Assembly: GCA_002205965.3 (NCBI GenBank)
Contig: NADL03000032.1
Coordinates: 186,001 to 250,000, forward strand
Reading direction: 5' to 3'
Length of the DNA stretch: 64,000 bases
From: Kappaphycus alvarezii
Lineage: Eukaryota; Rhodophyta; Florideophyceae; Gigartinales; Solieriaceae
Shown in pieces: positions 11,450 to 22,278 of the stretch. Numbering within the stretch: the first letter of the stretch is position 1; each line of letters starts with the position of its first letter. The notes under the pieces are model-generated. The model was not told the DNA's origin. It did not search any database and worked only from the letters and a program-made list of their open reading frames with translations. A program made the position numbers and the translations under genes.

Positions 11450-12643
11450 TCACCGCGCATCATCCCAGTGTGCTGCCCTTTTCCCCCCAACACTTACCCT
11501 GACCCATACCGGCTGCTTACTGGGTACCGCGCCATGCCCTTCCCTCATGTGGTAGGGACGCAGGCGTCGGACATGCACACGGCGTCTTGTTGTCCTGCCA
11601 TCCGCTGTCTTCAACCTGTATGTTGGGTGTTTGGCTTCAACGATCACGTACGGGCCTAGCCATTTTGGAACAAATGCTTTGGACCTCCGTGCCTTGCGCA
11701 AGAGTACATAATCACCCTCGACGAATAACTGGTCTGGCGTGCACTGCTCCCGTTCGGCTGGCTCTCTCTCGCTGTCCTCTGCGCCCACAGCCGAGCCATG
11801 TCAATCAACCTTTCGTCCGCATGCTTGGGTCGCCGACTTCAGAATCAACGAACGGTACATCATTCAGAGACCGGAGGGCACCCCAAACATCAGTTCGAAT
11901 GGGGACGCACCGTCCTTCGCTTTGCGTGCTCTATACATTTGCACCACCGCCGGGATAAGGTCATCCCAGTCTTTGTTGCACGACCAACCACCTTTCCCAA
12001 AGCTCTCTTCATCGTGCCCACCATGCGTTCAGCTCTACCGTTGGCGTGCGGTGAGTAGTCGCTCACTGGTTTCCATTCTATACCGTTTGCTTGGAGGAAC
12101 TGTCGGAAGGCTATCGCGATGAAAGCCGGGCCGTTGTCCGTTACTATCTGCTGGGGGCACCGAACTGCTGAACCACCTCCTCTTTCACAAACTGAATCGC
12201 AATGTCTGCGGTCTCCCGCGGTGTCGGCCTGACTATCGGCCATCCACTCAGATGCTCAACGCCAACTAGGATGTACTTGTTACCCCTTTCTGTTTCCGGC
12301 AACGGACCCGCAAAGTCCAAGGAGAAGGTTTCGAATAGACCCCTCACGGGTTGGTGCAACTGCGACTCGTACTTTTTCTCGGGGGCCGTTTTCTGGCACT
12401 CATCGCACGACCTGCAGAACACTTGTATGTATCTGTTCACACCAGGCCACCAAAACCTTTCCCGATGAACTGTCTAGTCGCCTTCGAATCCCAGTGCCCA
12501 GCCATGTCGTGACACGCCGTTAACAAGTCACTTCTCGCCTCGATCGGTGGTACTACGCGTAACTTTCGTTGTCCGACGGAACAGGACTCCCTGCGAGACA
12601 AAATAGGCCTTCGCCTGGCGTCGGTATCTCTTTGCAATGCCAT
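11450..12643 (-). pseudogene. Gypsy integrase (broken frame)
   Basis: Integrase joins the cDNA to the host chromosome. The N-terminal zinc-binding part is in 12437-12643 (ACHDMAGHWDSKATRQF) and continues as CRSCDECQK in 12144-12440, giving an HHCC finger. The catalytic core follows: D in LDFAGPLPE (about 12317), D in VTDNGPAF (about 12138) and E in GRAERMVGT, with 35 residues between the last two, the classic D,D35E spacing. The C-terminal frame 11450-11788 holds WLGPYVIVEAKHPTYRLK, a GPY/F module. I see no chromodomain. Three frames are needed, so there are at least two frameshifts, but all three catalytic acids survive. Confidence 0.92.
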
Positions 12644-12768
12644 TTGTGCTCATCGTCGTAAGGTACCTCCAGATCTGTCCAAGCCCGTCCTCATACGACC
12701 CCCCGGACTCGTCACGTCGATCAGTGCCACCACTTCGTCCTTGGCGAGGTACTCTTCCACCTCTTCCT

Positions 12769-14165
12769 TCAATATCCGACTTGGTCCTCAAGGACCGCTC
12801 CAGCCCTCGAAAGGTAATCAGCCGTTGCGTTTTGAGTCCCTGGTTTGTGGCGGATCTCGAATTCGTACTCCGCCAGAGTGTCCAACCACCTAGCCAAACG
12901 CCCGTGGATGTCCTTCTTCGAGAATGCGGAGCGTAAGGCCTCGTGGTCGGAGAAGAGGACAAACGGGACTCCCAATAAGTATGGCCTGAACTTCTTCAAT
13001 GCGAAAATAACCGCCAGAGCCTCCTGCTCAAAAGCTGTACCCTTTCTCTGCTATCTGCAACGTACGGCTCGCGAACTGTGTGGGTGCTCCTGACCTTCTT
13101 CGTCTTCCTGAGTCAACACTGCCCCCACCGCGACCCTCGATGCATCGGTGTACACCACGAACGGCTTTTTCATATCGGGCAGTGACAACAATGGGGTTTT
13201 GTCATGGCTTGTTGCAGATGTGCAAACGCTCGGTCAGCTTCTGGATTCCACTTGAACTCCGCCTTGGGACTCGTCAATTCGTGAAGAGGTGCCGCAATGT
13301 GCGCGAAACCACGTATGAATCGGCGGTAGTACGAAGCCATGCCCAGGAATGACCGGAGTTCCTTCTTCGTGGTTGGGGTGTCTGCGTTGACAATCGCTCC
13401 CACTTTTCCGGGTCCGTGCGTACTGTCTTGCCGCCCACGATGTGACCAAGCATAGCAATTTCCTTCTGCCCAAACTCGCACTTCTTTATCTTGATCTTTA
13501 ATCCGACATTCCGAAGGCGCCCAACACTATGTCCACATGTTTCAAGTGCTCCTCCCACGTCCTCGACTTGATAACTATGTCATCGATATACACGATCACG
13601 AAGGGAAGGTCTCCGAAGAGAATGTGGCTGACCCGCTGGAAACAAGATGGCCCATTCTTCACACCGAACGGCAGTACACAAAAGCAGAAAGATCCTAACT
13701 TACATCGGAATGTTGTCATCTCCTGGACTCTTTCGTCTAGGCGAATGTTCCAGTATCCGGTGAAGAGTCCAAGCTCGTGAACAACCGACCCCCTACCATG
13801 TCATCTATCAACTCTTCGATGTTTGGGATCGGCCACCGGTCTGCTTTCATCCTTTTGTTTAGCGGTCTGAAATCGACGCAGAACCTTGGGGATCCGTCCT
13901 TTTTGTCTGCAATGACGACTGCGAAGCCCCAAGGGGAGTTGGACGGCTGATGATCCCGGCCTCCAACATCTTCTCAACCTCTTGCTTGATTACCAAATTG
14001 TGCTTTGGCGATGTCCTCCTCAGCGGCTCGCAGAGGAGTGTAGTCGTCCAAATCAAAGGTGTGAGTGAACGGCACCTTTCCCGGCGTGATTCGCCGACAC
14101 CCATGCCACCACTTTCTCTCACGCAATAACATCTCTGTCAACCTTTTCTGTATATCTAACGGCAT
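12769..14165 (-). pseudogene. Gypsy reverse transcriptase and RNase H (broken frame)
   Basis: The reverse transcriptase copies element RNA into DNA and RNase H removes the template. The region starts with the N-terminal palm (FTHTFDLDDYTPLR, EVEKMLEAGIISRP) at 13859-14165. The active-site box YIDD is intact at 13579-13590, preceded by LPFGVKNGPSCFQR. The thumb and connection (ELRSFLGMASYYRRFIRGFA) is at 13170-13481. RNase H with the end motif GTQNATADYLSR is at 12769-12999. Domain order and motifs are textbook gypsy. Frame changes occur near 13.86, 13.5 and 13.05 kb. Confidence 0.93.
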
Positions 14166-15005
14166 ATTTTGACTGCTGAGACCACCAAAGCGGCATGAAG
14201 TTCATCCAATTCCCCTAGCTCTTCGACTTCGAGAAGGTTCTGTCGTGCTATTTCCATTTCGGCCTCGCCAGCTCTCTCCCTTTCGGACATTTCCTCGTCG
14301 GCCATGAGGGCCATCTCCACGTCATCGGCCTCCCGGATGCAAATAACATAGGCACGCTCATCGGCTTCCTCCCCAATGTTTGGCTCATCGACAGTGGCCT
14401 TCATTTCATCGTCACTCGAATCCCTCTCCGCGAAATCATCGGCGTCGCCCTCCGAACTTGAAGTGAACTCTCCTTCGTCCTCCCTGCTCTCGTACGTCCT
14501 CAATGACAAGAGGAAGGACACTCCTAATTGCGTCGTGGCCGAACCCAATACGGAACGAAACCATCTGCATAGGCATGTCGATGACAGTGCGAGTGCTTCC
14601 AACGAAGGGTTTCCAATGATAACATCGAACGGAGAATCGGTAAGGACGACGAAGTTCAACGGGACCGTGAAGGACCCAGTGTCACCGGTACGCCCTTAAC
14701 ATCTCCATAAGCCATGGCTGTCTGGTTGTCTGCTACGGTGATACGGCGTCGGGCGCCGGATATCTTCACCCAAGGTCCTTCAGCAACCTGAGCGGCAACA
14801 CATTGGGAATGGCACCTGTATCCAAAAGTGCGTGGAAATCTTGGCCGTACACTTTAGTCTCAATTAGCTTCAACTTCCGCGGGACTCTTCGGCTTGTCAA
14901 CCATATCGCAGTGCTAACCCCATGGTTTATCGACGGATTTGTAGCCGCAGACACCCGAGCATACCTACCCAAAAGACGGCGTAGGGTTCTTTGTGCATCC
15001 TTCAC
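14156..15005 (-). pseudogene. Gypsy aspartic protease region
   Basis: Retropepsin cleaves the Gag-Pol polyprotein. The active-site DTGA is at 14811-14822 (context HALLDTGAIPNVLPLR). The C-terminal signature SPFDVIIGNPSLEAL lies in the next frame at about 14630. Between protease and reverse transcriptase is an acidic linker (14156-14500) rich in glutamate and aspartate, unusual in length for such a linker. A frameshift separates the two protease halves. Confidence 0.88.
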
Positions 15006-15216
15006 ATCCCCCGCAACAGTTGGCCGAAGTTGATGCCAGCGTTTGCCTGTGCCAAGCTGGCAAGGGCATCGTAATTTTCCACGTATCCCTCCAACTTCTT
15101 TCCTGCTGTGCTCCTCTTACGGTTGGATCTCTTCTTTTTCGACTTTTTTTTCTTGAATTGAACCTCTGATGGCATTTCGGAGGGAGGTCGGATCTGCTTC
15201 CAGCTATTTTCCGGGT

Positions 15217-16249
15217 TTAGAATGGCTGATATGCGACTAAAGTCGGGGCGATCGACAACTCTTTGTTTAGGTAACGGCTCTCCATCCTTCCTACGGATGG
15301 CGGCAACTTCCTCTCTGCAGATGTTTTACTCCTCCTGGATGACTGAAACCTTCTCCGTACCTCTTCCGCCCCGTCGTTCTTCTTCTCCATTCGCTGCTTC
15401 GCCCAGCATTCATCATCCGTGTGCCTCATCTTGCCACAGAGGTCTCATTTTTTCCTTCACGTTGCTTCTTCCAGCAGTTGTCATCCGCATGACCTACCCT
15501 GCCACAGTATGCGCACACTGGCAAATCTCGACGGGCGTTACCACCAAAGACCACGCGTGCGTGCCTAGAGTCTCCATGGCTTGTAGAGCTATTACCCTTG
15601 GTCATCATCAAGTGGAGGTCTGAAAGTTGTGAGGCAAGCAGATCAATCTTCTCCTCCGTTCCCGTTCCCTTCATCGGCCTCGTCTCACCCCTAAGGATCC
15701 TGTTGTCCCCTACCGACAACCTAGTGCGCGAGGCCGAACGCTGCATGCCAAACCTTTCCTTAGCTCCTTGACACTCGGCCAGACATCTCTTCAACTCTTG
15801 ATAAGTCTTCGGAGCGTGGAGTACCACGAAATTCTGTACATCTCGATCGATAACAGTAGCCGAGAAAGAAAGAATAACTTCTGGTCGTTGGAGAACCTCG
15901 CCTTCTCATATACAGCGTCAGCTTTCTCAACAAACAATACAAGGTCATCACCTGGTGCTATGGATAGGTTCAAAGCATCCTCGACTGCCTTCCGCGGCTT
16001 ATGCCTTGTACCAAACTCTCCTCGAAGCGCCTGACAGACCTTCGTGTAATCCTTTCCTTCCTCCTTTAATACTCCTTCGATGGTGAACGACTTATAGTAG
16101 AATTCGAAGGCCTTCCCACGAAGGTACGTGATCAACGTACGGGCTTTTTCTTCACTGCTTCCCTCGAGCTTTGCGACGTTGTCAAAATAGAACAGAAAGT
16201 AGTTGATATCCGCTCCCGCGGACCCGTCAAACGTAACTTTGTCACTCAT
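15217..16249 (-). pseudogene. Gypsy Gag with two zinc knuckles (broken frame)
   Basis: Gag packages element RNA. The start at 16249 is an ATG (MSDKVTFDG), a few bases after the primer-binding site. A capsid-like core follows (YFLFYFDNVAKLEG, AFEFYYKSF), closely similar to Gag at 27.0 kb and 59.4 kb. A frameshift near 15.81 kb leads into 15426-15827, which ends with a CX2CX4HX4C knuckle (CAYCGRVGHADDNC, 15474-15515). A second, similar knuckle lies at 15406-15447, but the codon of its first cysteine is TGA (15445-15447) and the frame also shifts there. Confidence 0.9.
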
Positions 16250-16260
16250 CCTAGATCAGT

Positions 16261-16279
16261 ACCCTCCACAAGAGTACCA
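16261..16279 (-). other. Primer-binding site of gypsy element
   Basis: Two bases inside the 5' LTR, the element strand reads TGGTACTCTTGTGGAGGGT, the position where a tRNA 3' end would anneal. Eighteen bases match, with one mismatch, the site at 26938-26955 in the second gypsy element. I could not match the implied tRNA 3' end to a common tRNA. Confidence 0.8.
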
Positions 16280-16281
16280 AA

Positions 16282-16509
16282 TGAGAGCCACCAAACCTAG
16301 AAAGCGAAAGGGACAGAAAATAAACGGATCAGGTCCAGCCAGACTCAACAGCGTTGCCTCTCCCTCCTGGGGCCAGGCCAAGAAAACAACTTTACTACTC
16401 TTTACGCACAGACACACAAATATTAAATGAATGGCTCACAGAGACCAACGAGTCGGCACCTTCCACGCGACCGTGTACGGGTACCACGTGTAACATGTGG
16501 CACCTAACA
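16282..16509 (-). repeat. 5' LTR of gypsy element
   Basis: This 228-bp partner of 10483-10705 differs by scattered substitutions, single-base indels and a 7-base insertion. Because the element is on the minus strand, this right-hand copy is the promoter-bearing 5' LTR. No clear TATA box was seen in it. Confidence 0.95.
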
Positions 16510-16514
16510 CCGTT
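16510..16514. repeat. Target-site duplication CCGTT, right copy
   Basis: Matches 10478-10482 exactly and abuts the right LTR. Confidence 0.9.
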
Positions 16515-16745
16515 CGAGCGATAGAGACCTGTGGGATGGCTAGAGCGGTGCTTACCCAAAGGCACGCTGCTGCGGTCGTCATGTCCAACGCGGCATGCCT
16601 GCTCGCCGGCATTGAGCCGGCCCTGTAAGGAAGGTCATGTACTGTAGTGTTACCCATCAGCGACGACTTATCCCGCATTAGCCGCGTGGATATAACCGAC
16701 CACATCCTCCATGCATTAAAATAACGCAAAAATTTTCCCCCTTTA
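16515..16745 (+). mobile_element. 3' coding end of RLE LINE (type D), right part of interrupted copy
   Basis: Read on the plus strand this encodes the last part of a LINE protein: MARAVLTQRHAAAVVMSNAA, then PAL, a stop (TAA, 16626-16628, where the 40-kb copy has tyrosine), VVLPISDDLSRI and DITDHILHALK with a terminal stop. The same protein end is encoded on the minus strand at 39.95-40.15 kb. The gypsy element separated this piece from 10459-10482. Immediately to its right lies LINE A in the opposite orientation, so the two LINE 3' ends face each other. Confidence 0.85.
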
Positions 16746-18300
16746 CGCATCTCTGTGCATCAGCCTGTATATTGTCCGCAACGCCAGTCCCGCTGCGGAT
16801 GCCTTCGAAGCTCCATAGAAGTCTTGCTACCAGGCGCTGAACGGAATTGCTCTCACCGACGCCGTGGGCTCCAGGACAGGGTGCCGGGCGGCTTTGGAGA
16901 GGCCTGCGACAAACAACCGTGTCTGCGAGTCGTGCCACAGGCACAGCGCAGCGCGTGGTCACCGTACAAAATCCATGAGTGCCGTGCATCTCCCATTGTG
17001 GCATTTTGAAGCGGGAGGAAACAGTGGTGCCCTGAAATAGAACTACAACCACGTCTTATAATTGAGGTCCGAGATGAAGGTGCCCAGGCCTGGAGCCGGT
17101 TGGCATGAAAGCCAGTCCTTGCAACCATCCACTGACAACGAGGCTCCGAATGCCGCGGTCCTCTCATCCCCCTTTGGCAAGGCGTTAAAGGCCTTTTAAT
17201 CAACTGGGCGAGCTAGTTGCCCTTGCCCAAACCGCTGCCTTGAGTCTATAGCCGTGAACTGGACAGCACTCTCGGGTGCCAATTGTGTCTCCCACTCATC
17301 AGGTGCCCGAACTGCGGATGTGTAAGATTGGAGACCAGTATTCGGTAGCACAGGGAGAACGGTAGAGCACAGGGCACGCGTGAGGGATACGGAGGAAAGG
17401 AAGGCAGCCGCCGCAGTGAGCTTAGCGGAGCGGAGCCCGATGCCAAATGTTGGCTTGCGGGACCCAAAGGGCGCATTAGGAAGTTGTAATTCCCGAAAAG
17501 TGTCGGCGTCCAGAACCCCGCCCACCAACCGCCGCAGCATCTCTTCAACAGCGGTGTTGAATTTCGCAGCTCCCTTGAAAGTGGAATTGGGGAGAACTAT
17601 ACGTAAGAGGTAGTTGATCCGACATACACCAAAGTAGGTCCGCAGTAGGTGGAGAGCTACATGAGTATCCTCCAGGGTTAAGAGGAGAGACTGTAACGAA
17701 GTGACGTGCGTTGTGAACTCGCGCTCCATGATTAGGTCCGACCCGATGGGAGCGCGGAGCACTTTTGTCCCGTCGTCATAGTTCTGCCGAAGCTCATATG
17801 GGAGGGACTGCTGACCAGGTAGGGTCGGGATGGTTGGCCACCAGCCGGCACACTTATCGATGCGTAGGTCTAAACCCAAACTGCGCATCTCCGGGGAGGA
17901 GAGGAGCTGTAGTGCCGTTCGAATGGCTTCATGGGTGCCAACTACAGTATATATCCATCGTCAAGTACCACAGATGTAGGAGTAGAGAAGGCCCGCCTGT
18001 GGTGTCGCCCACATTTTCCAGGGGATTTTTAGTTCCCGCGTCACTTCTTGCAGCGTCACTTCTTGCAGCACAAGGGGGAGTTAAAGTGGACCCAGCGGAT
18101 CCCTGTGCTGCTCGCCAACCACGCTCCGTAGCATATCATCACCACACCATAGATGAACCCGGTTTACCGCGTACATGCAATAGACCCAAGGGAAGAGCTC
18201 CGGAAATCTTTGTTCGACCTCCGTCAAAAACGCACTGCGGCTGACCAAGTTAAAAGCGTTTTGAAGGTCATTGGTTAAGAGTCCATGCTCTGCCGATTCA
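16745..18300 (-). pseudogene. LINE A: non-LTR reverse transcriptase with RLE-type C-terminus
   Basis: Non-LTR retrotransposon protein, 5'-truncated and frame-broken. From its N-terminal side it shows TNDLQNAFNLVSR (18240-18278, first catalytic aspartate), a degraded QGDPLGPLLF box (about 18085), an LWYLDDGY box at 17955-17970 (one base missing), then a long thumb frame 17196-17888 (LRAPIGSDLIMEREF, LDADTFRELQLPNAP). Near 16.9-17.0 kb a zinc-binding segment (KCHNGRC, YGDHALRCACG) and KAARHPVLEP lead toward a restriction-like endonuclease, which is cut off near 16.75 kb. An exact 15-bp tandem duplication (18039-18068) interrupts the palm. Closest in the window to LINE D. Confidence 0.85.
18039..18068. 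repeat. Exact 15-bp tandem duplication inside LINE A
   Basis: CGTCACTTCTTGCAG occurs at 18039-18053 and again at 18054-18068. It keeps the frame (five codons) within the reverse transcriptase palm. Confidence 0.9.
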
Positions 18301-18877
18301 CCATGCTCCTCGTAAAGTCATCGTATAGCGTGGACAACTGGCTCAGATCCTCTTGACGTTGATACTCTCAACTGTAAGTATTTGGAAGCCTATACTCATT
18401 TAGCAGGTTTAGTAGTTCTAAGTCTTCGTCCCGGGTACGGAGCTCAGGCCCGCGAACATACTGGTTCCACCCTCCTCCCTTCCCCACCGCTGACCCTATC
18501 ACCTCCGATATCACGATGTTCTCGCCATTCCAGGCCACAGTCACTTAGACGGCCACCCAGCACGGACGAAAGCAATGCCCCCATGATGCTCGAGGAAACA
18601 CGAAATAAACGACCCATCTGTTGAAAATTTTAAAAAATGATGCATGGTGCATCTGATTTTTTGATTTTCAGCTACTGTACTGTAGAACACTACAATTAAA
18701 CTCAGGCGCATCCGCTACAGCATATCTTGCACAGGAGTAAATTGGTTTCACGAGGCAGTGAACCTGCGAAAGCTCTGAACTCGTGACAACCTTGCACAGC
18801 TAGCAAAGACGAGAAGGAAAATGAAAAGCGAAGAAAAGGTGTTCAAAGAAGATCTTAAAATTATTTTTTTTGTTCCT
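18301..18877 (-). other. Unassigned stretch with an open minus-strand segment
   Basis: On the minus strand about 50 codons around 18385-18530 read like protein (ISEVIGSAVGKGGGWNQYV, DEDLELLNLLNEYRLP) and continue after a stop with QLSTLYDDFTRSM. I do not recognise a family. It lies upstream of LINE A on the same strand and could be the element's N-terminal part or another element. The remaining bases to 18877 are AT-rich without a frame. Confidence 0.4.
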
Positions 18878-20396
18878 AGAAAATGTCATCTACTGATTGC
18901 CTTCTCGGAGCTCCGATCGGCAATTCCGATTTCACCCAGGCCTTCCTCCGAGACAAGATTGAAGCATGTCGCCGCACCCTTTCCCTTCTCGACACGATCC
19001 GTGACCCGAGGGCCCGTTTCCATATGCACCGCCTGTGTGCATCGGCCTGCCGGGTTACGCATGCGTTCAAACTTGCCGAACCTCAATTTGCCGCCGACCC
19101 TGCACGCGAGTTTGACTCGCTCCAACGGTCCGCATACGAGACGCTACACAAGGTGACTCTAACGGACCAAGCCTGGGAACAAGCCTGTCTCCCCATGCGC
19201 CTTGGTGGCCAAGGGTTCTCGCTGATCCGCCCATTCCTTTATGGCGCGGTTGCTGCGAGCCTCCTGGATGCCGCCCCTGCCCGCCACCGAACGGCTTCAT
19301 ACACCTCAGCTCGCTCCTTCGCCGTTCTTGGAAACCGTTTTCGCGGGGACCGTGCTTTCTTTGTTGCCCAGGCTCGCGCCCCCCCTTCGCCAATTTGCTC
19401 ACTGTGCTCTCGGTAGCCCGTTGCTCACCGACCTAGGCTCCCTGGACCCCACAGCTCTTGCTGACATCCCTGTCAACCTGCAAACCCATCTCAATAGGGT
19501 ACAGCAAGAGGCTGCGGCAAAGGTGCACTGGGAGGACAACCTCTGGAACGACGTTCCCAGCCACACAGCTCACTGTCCCGAAGCCACCCGTCGTCGGATA
19601 CGCGGTCTAGCTTTTCGCTACTCCGAGGCCGCTGCGTTTCTACAAGCGCATCCGACTAATGCGACCAAAGTCTCTGATGCCCATTGGAGCATCATGCTCC
19701 GTCGCCACCTCGGCCTTCCAGTATACACGGACTCGATTCCGCCGAAGTGTCATCACTGCCAGCAGACGTTAGATCTGTATGGAGACCATGCGGCTGACCT
19801 CTGCCCCTCGGGGTTTGGCCGCCTACACCGGCATAACTCCATCCGTAACGCCCTCGCATATCATGTCTTCCGCGCTGCGGGTTTGGACTACAAGTTCGAA
19901 GTCCCTCTGTTAATTCCTGGAACCGATTTTAGGCCTGCAGACCTCCTCGTGCAACCCCGGCCCCTGCCATCGGCCCCAAGGAAAGGCCAATTGCCTGTGA
20001 CGTTACTATTGCTTCGCCGTTCAAACAGGCATCTGTCACGAAAGCAACGCAAGCCGCCGCAGGCGCCGCTACGCAAGCTTACCGCAACAAGGTCCAGGAC
20101 CTTGAGCGTAAGCTCTCCAGGTGCCTTGTATTACCATATGGCAACCCGTCACGCCAGCTGAATTTCACATTCCAACCGCTTGCTTTCGATTCCCTTGGAG
20201 TGGCGTCCCCAGCCACTGCACTGTTTCTGGAAACGTTCATTCCCGGATTGCGACCAGATATCACACCTCTGATGCCACTGTCCGCTCGCGAATCTATCAG
20301 CGCATCAGCTGTGTTCTGTGGTCCTCGGTGGCGATGGCCATCATTTCCCGTGCCCCACTGCACGTGACCGATGTTCACCATCCATTTAGTTCTTAA
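18878..20396 (+). pseudogene. LINE B: non-LTR retrotransposon C-terminal half with RLE domain
   Basis: 5'-truncated copy starting just after the reverse transcriptase active site (CLLGAPIGNSDFTQAFL), continuing through the thumb (RLGGQGFSLIRPFL) to a C-terminal module: CHHCQQTLDLYGDHAADLC (CX2CX8HX4C), RLHRHNSIRNAL, then FRPADLLV. In another frame follow CDVTIASPF and AYRNKVQDLE. This order (zinc finger, RHN, PAD, DVT, K) fits the restriction-like endonuclease of R2/CRE-type LINEs, which cleaves the target DNA. Frameshifts occur in a C run at about 19380, near 19985 and near 20265. The last frame ends at 20394 with a natural stop shared with LINE C. Confidence 0.85.
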
Positions 20397-20699
20397 CCAA
20401 TAGTCGGTCAGTGAGTGTACACTCCAGAAACATGAGTAAATAAAATATATTGTTGTACAAGATGACATGGGTATTTGCAGTAGCAATTGCTGCACCTTTA
20501 GAGCTAGCTAGAATACACTAGGGGGGAACGGAGAACACTAGGACCAAGAAAGAAAAAAGGACACACCAGGTCCCACAACCACCTCCCTTACCAGCCATCC
20601 TTTCATAGTCCTTTCTCCCCTCCATTTCCATCCGCCACCACGCTCCTCCGTTCCCGCAACTCGCGCGCGACCCTACACTCGCGCCCTCAACACTTATCA
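20397..20699. other. LINE B 3' tail and upstream region of glycosyltransferase gene
   Basis: After the LINE B stop there is a short AT-rich tail with AATAAAATA near 20440, a plausible 3' end. From about 20560 the plus strand becomes strongly pyrimidine-rich, as is the 5' part of the following gene. No clear TATA box is visible. Confidence 0.45.
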
Positions 20700-22138
20700 T
20701 GACTCAACCTCCACTTTCCAATCGTCCACAGCAACCTAACCCAAATCCGAAAATCCCGCTACTTGTTTCTCTCCGCCCACAACTACGCTCACCTCTCCGC
20801 ATCTTGATCCTCCTCCTCCTCCCTATTCCACTCTACCTTTCTACCTCTCTTCTTGATCGTCGACTGTTCCTCCCGCCCCCAACCTGCACCCCCTCATCCG
20901 CCCAGACGGCCATACTTCCTTCCAGCATCCCCTCCTTCCCCTTCCTTCATTCGTACATTACTAACCACAACTCTCATTATCAATGCCTCCTCTCACCAAC
21001 CTGCCACCCTAAACCCGCTCTCCTCATTTGGCAGTGCCCATCCCCCGGCCCATCCTCCTGCGCCGGCATTGGTGATCGTCTCCGCGGCATCCTCTTCTCT
21101 CTCCTACTCTCCATCGCCACCAACCGCACATTCCTCCTCTCCTGGCCTTCCTACCCTTACCCGCTTCATACCGCCCTCCGGCCAAATTACCTCAACTGGA
21201 TTCCCCCTCCGGCTGTCCTCACCTCACTCTCTTCCTCACCTCCACCGACCCTGAAATGGTTCAAGTGCGAGCATCCGCGCCCTTGCCTATTACTTGGCCA
21301 CATGCCAACATTTCTCATCTCCCCGCACCCGTCGAATCTTGGCCTGACATTGATCTTCACTCGGACGACCTTTCCGAAATCCTAGCCCCCCATCCCATAA
21401 TCACCATATCCAACCGTCTCGAATATACCTCCCTTCTTCCCTTTCTTGAAAACCCACACACCGTCGCCGCTCTACCCGCCCTGAAGAATTCAACCTAGAA
21501 ACAAAACTCGTCCCATTACTACGTCAACTTTGAAGGCACTGTTCCGCCCATCGACTCAGGTCGCGGAATTGGCGGCGGCGCACCAGTTCGATTTTTCCAG
21601 GTCCTATTTTGGCATTCATGCGCGAACCGGGATGGACGTTGCGGAGACGCGGGATCCCCGATTTCAGTACGTGAGTAAGCACGTATCGGAGTGTGCGGCC
21701 CGCTTGCTGGACTGTGTGAGGAAACAGAATGGGAACAAGAAGCTTCGACGGGTTTATGTGGCGGCGGATTCGGAAGAGATGAAACGGGCGTTGAGGGAGC
21801 AGGGGGGAAGAGGGGTGTGAGTGTGAGGTATTTGGATGATAAGGCGTTGCATTTTGGGATTCGTTTGTCGGAGGTGGAAAGAATAGAAGAGGCGGACAGG
21901 TGCCGCATGTTTTTGAATGTGTTTGTGGATGTGATGATGTTGGCGGGGAGTGAGGGGATGGTGGTGACTGGATCTGGGCTTGCGAATGCGGCGTACTTGA
22001 TGGGGGATATGCTTGGTATGAGCAGATTGAAGCTGGGTGAAGGGGGACGATGTAACGTGGGCGGTTCAGGAGTGGAAATATTTGAGTATTGAGCGAGCGG
22101 TGCGTGGGCATGGACATGGTGGGTGTTCGGGCCGGTGA
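20699..22138 (+). pseudogene. Fucosyltransferase-like Golgi glycosyltransferase gene, frame-broken
   Basis: Likely type II membrane glycosyltransferase. The ATG at 20699 begins a proline-rich leader followed by one hydrophobic anchor (RILILLLLPIPLYL, residues about 34-47). Then comes CAGIGDRLRGILFSLLLS, a GDRLRG loop typical of fucosyltransferase-like folds that bind GDP-sugar. Later blocks are SYFGIHARTGMDVAETRDP (21594-21650), VYVAADSEEMKRAL and GSGLANAAYLMGDML (about 21970-22010). Five frame changes are needed (about 21.3, 21.48, 21.53, 21.81 and 22.05 kb), and the last frame would end with TGA at 22136-22138. It may be a pseudogene, or poor sequence in homopolymers. The plus strand switches from C/T-rich to G-rich at about 21.51 kb inside the gene. 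The exact GT family cannot be fixed by eye. Confidence 0.7.
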
Positions 22139-22226
22139 GTAAGAAATGGCGCAATCGTTTGGTTGACGTTAACCTGGTAATGGATCCGAGCAGACAAGAG
22201 GCGCGTTTGGTTGATACAGCACAATA

Positions 22227-22278
22227 CAGTGCGCGAAACGCTATTAGAACACCCCCTTTTTTTTGCAAATATTTTTTT
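22227..22278 (+). repeat. Outer part of left terminal inverted repeat
   Basis: Matches the reverse complement of the right end from 25482 inward, including CGCTATTAGAACACC and the following T-rich run ending ATTTTTTT. Confidence 0.92.

Larger units (their letters stand above)
10483..16509 (-). mobile_element. Ty3/gypsy LTR retrotransposon, complete in structure, frame-broken
   Basis: A full-length element of about 6.0 kb read on the minus strand. It has two LTRs (16282-16509 is 5', 10483-10705 is 3'), TG/CA termini, a 5-bp target duplication, a primer-binding site, a polypurine tract, and the order Gag, zinc knuckles, protease, reverse transcriptase, RNase H, integrase, which defines Ty3/gypsy. 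All domains are recognisable, but at least five frameshifts or stops interrupt them, so the element is non-autonomous. The LTRs differ by several substitutions and small indels, including a 7-base ATTAAAT insertion in the right copy, so insertion was not recent. It sits inside a LINE fragment. Confidence 0.95.
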
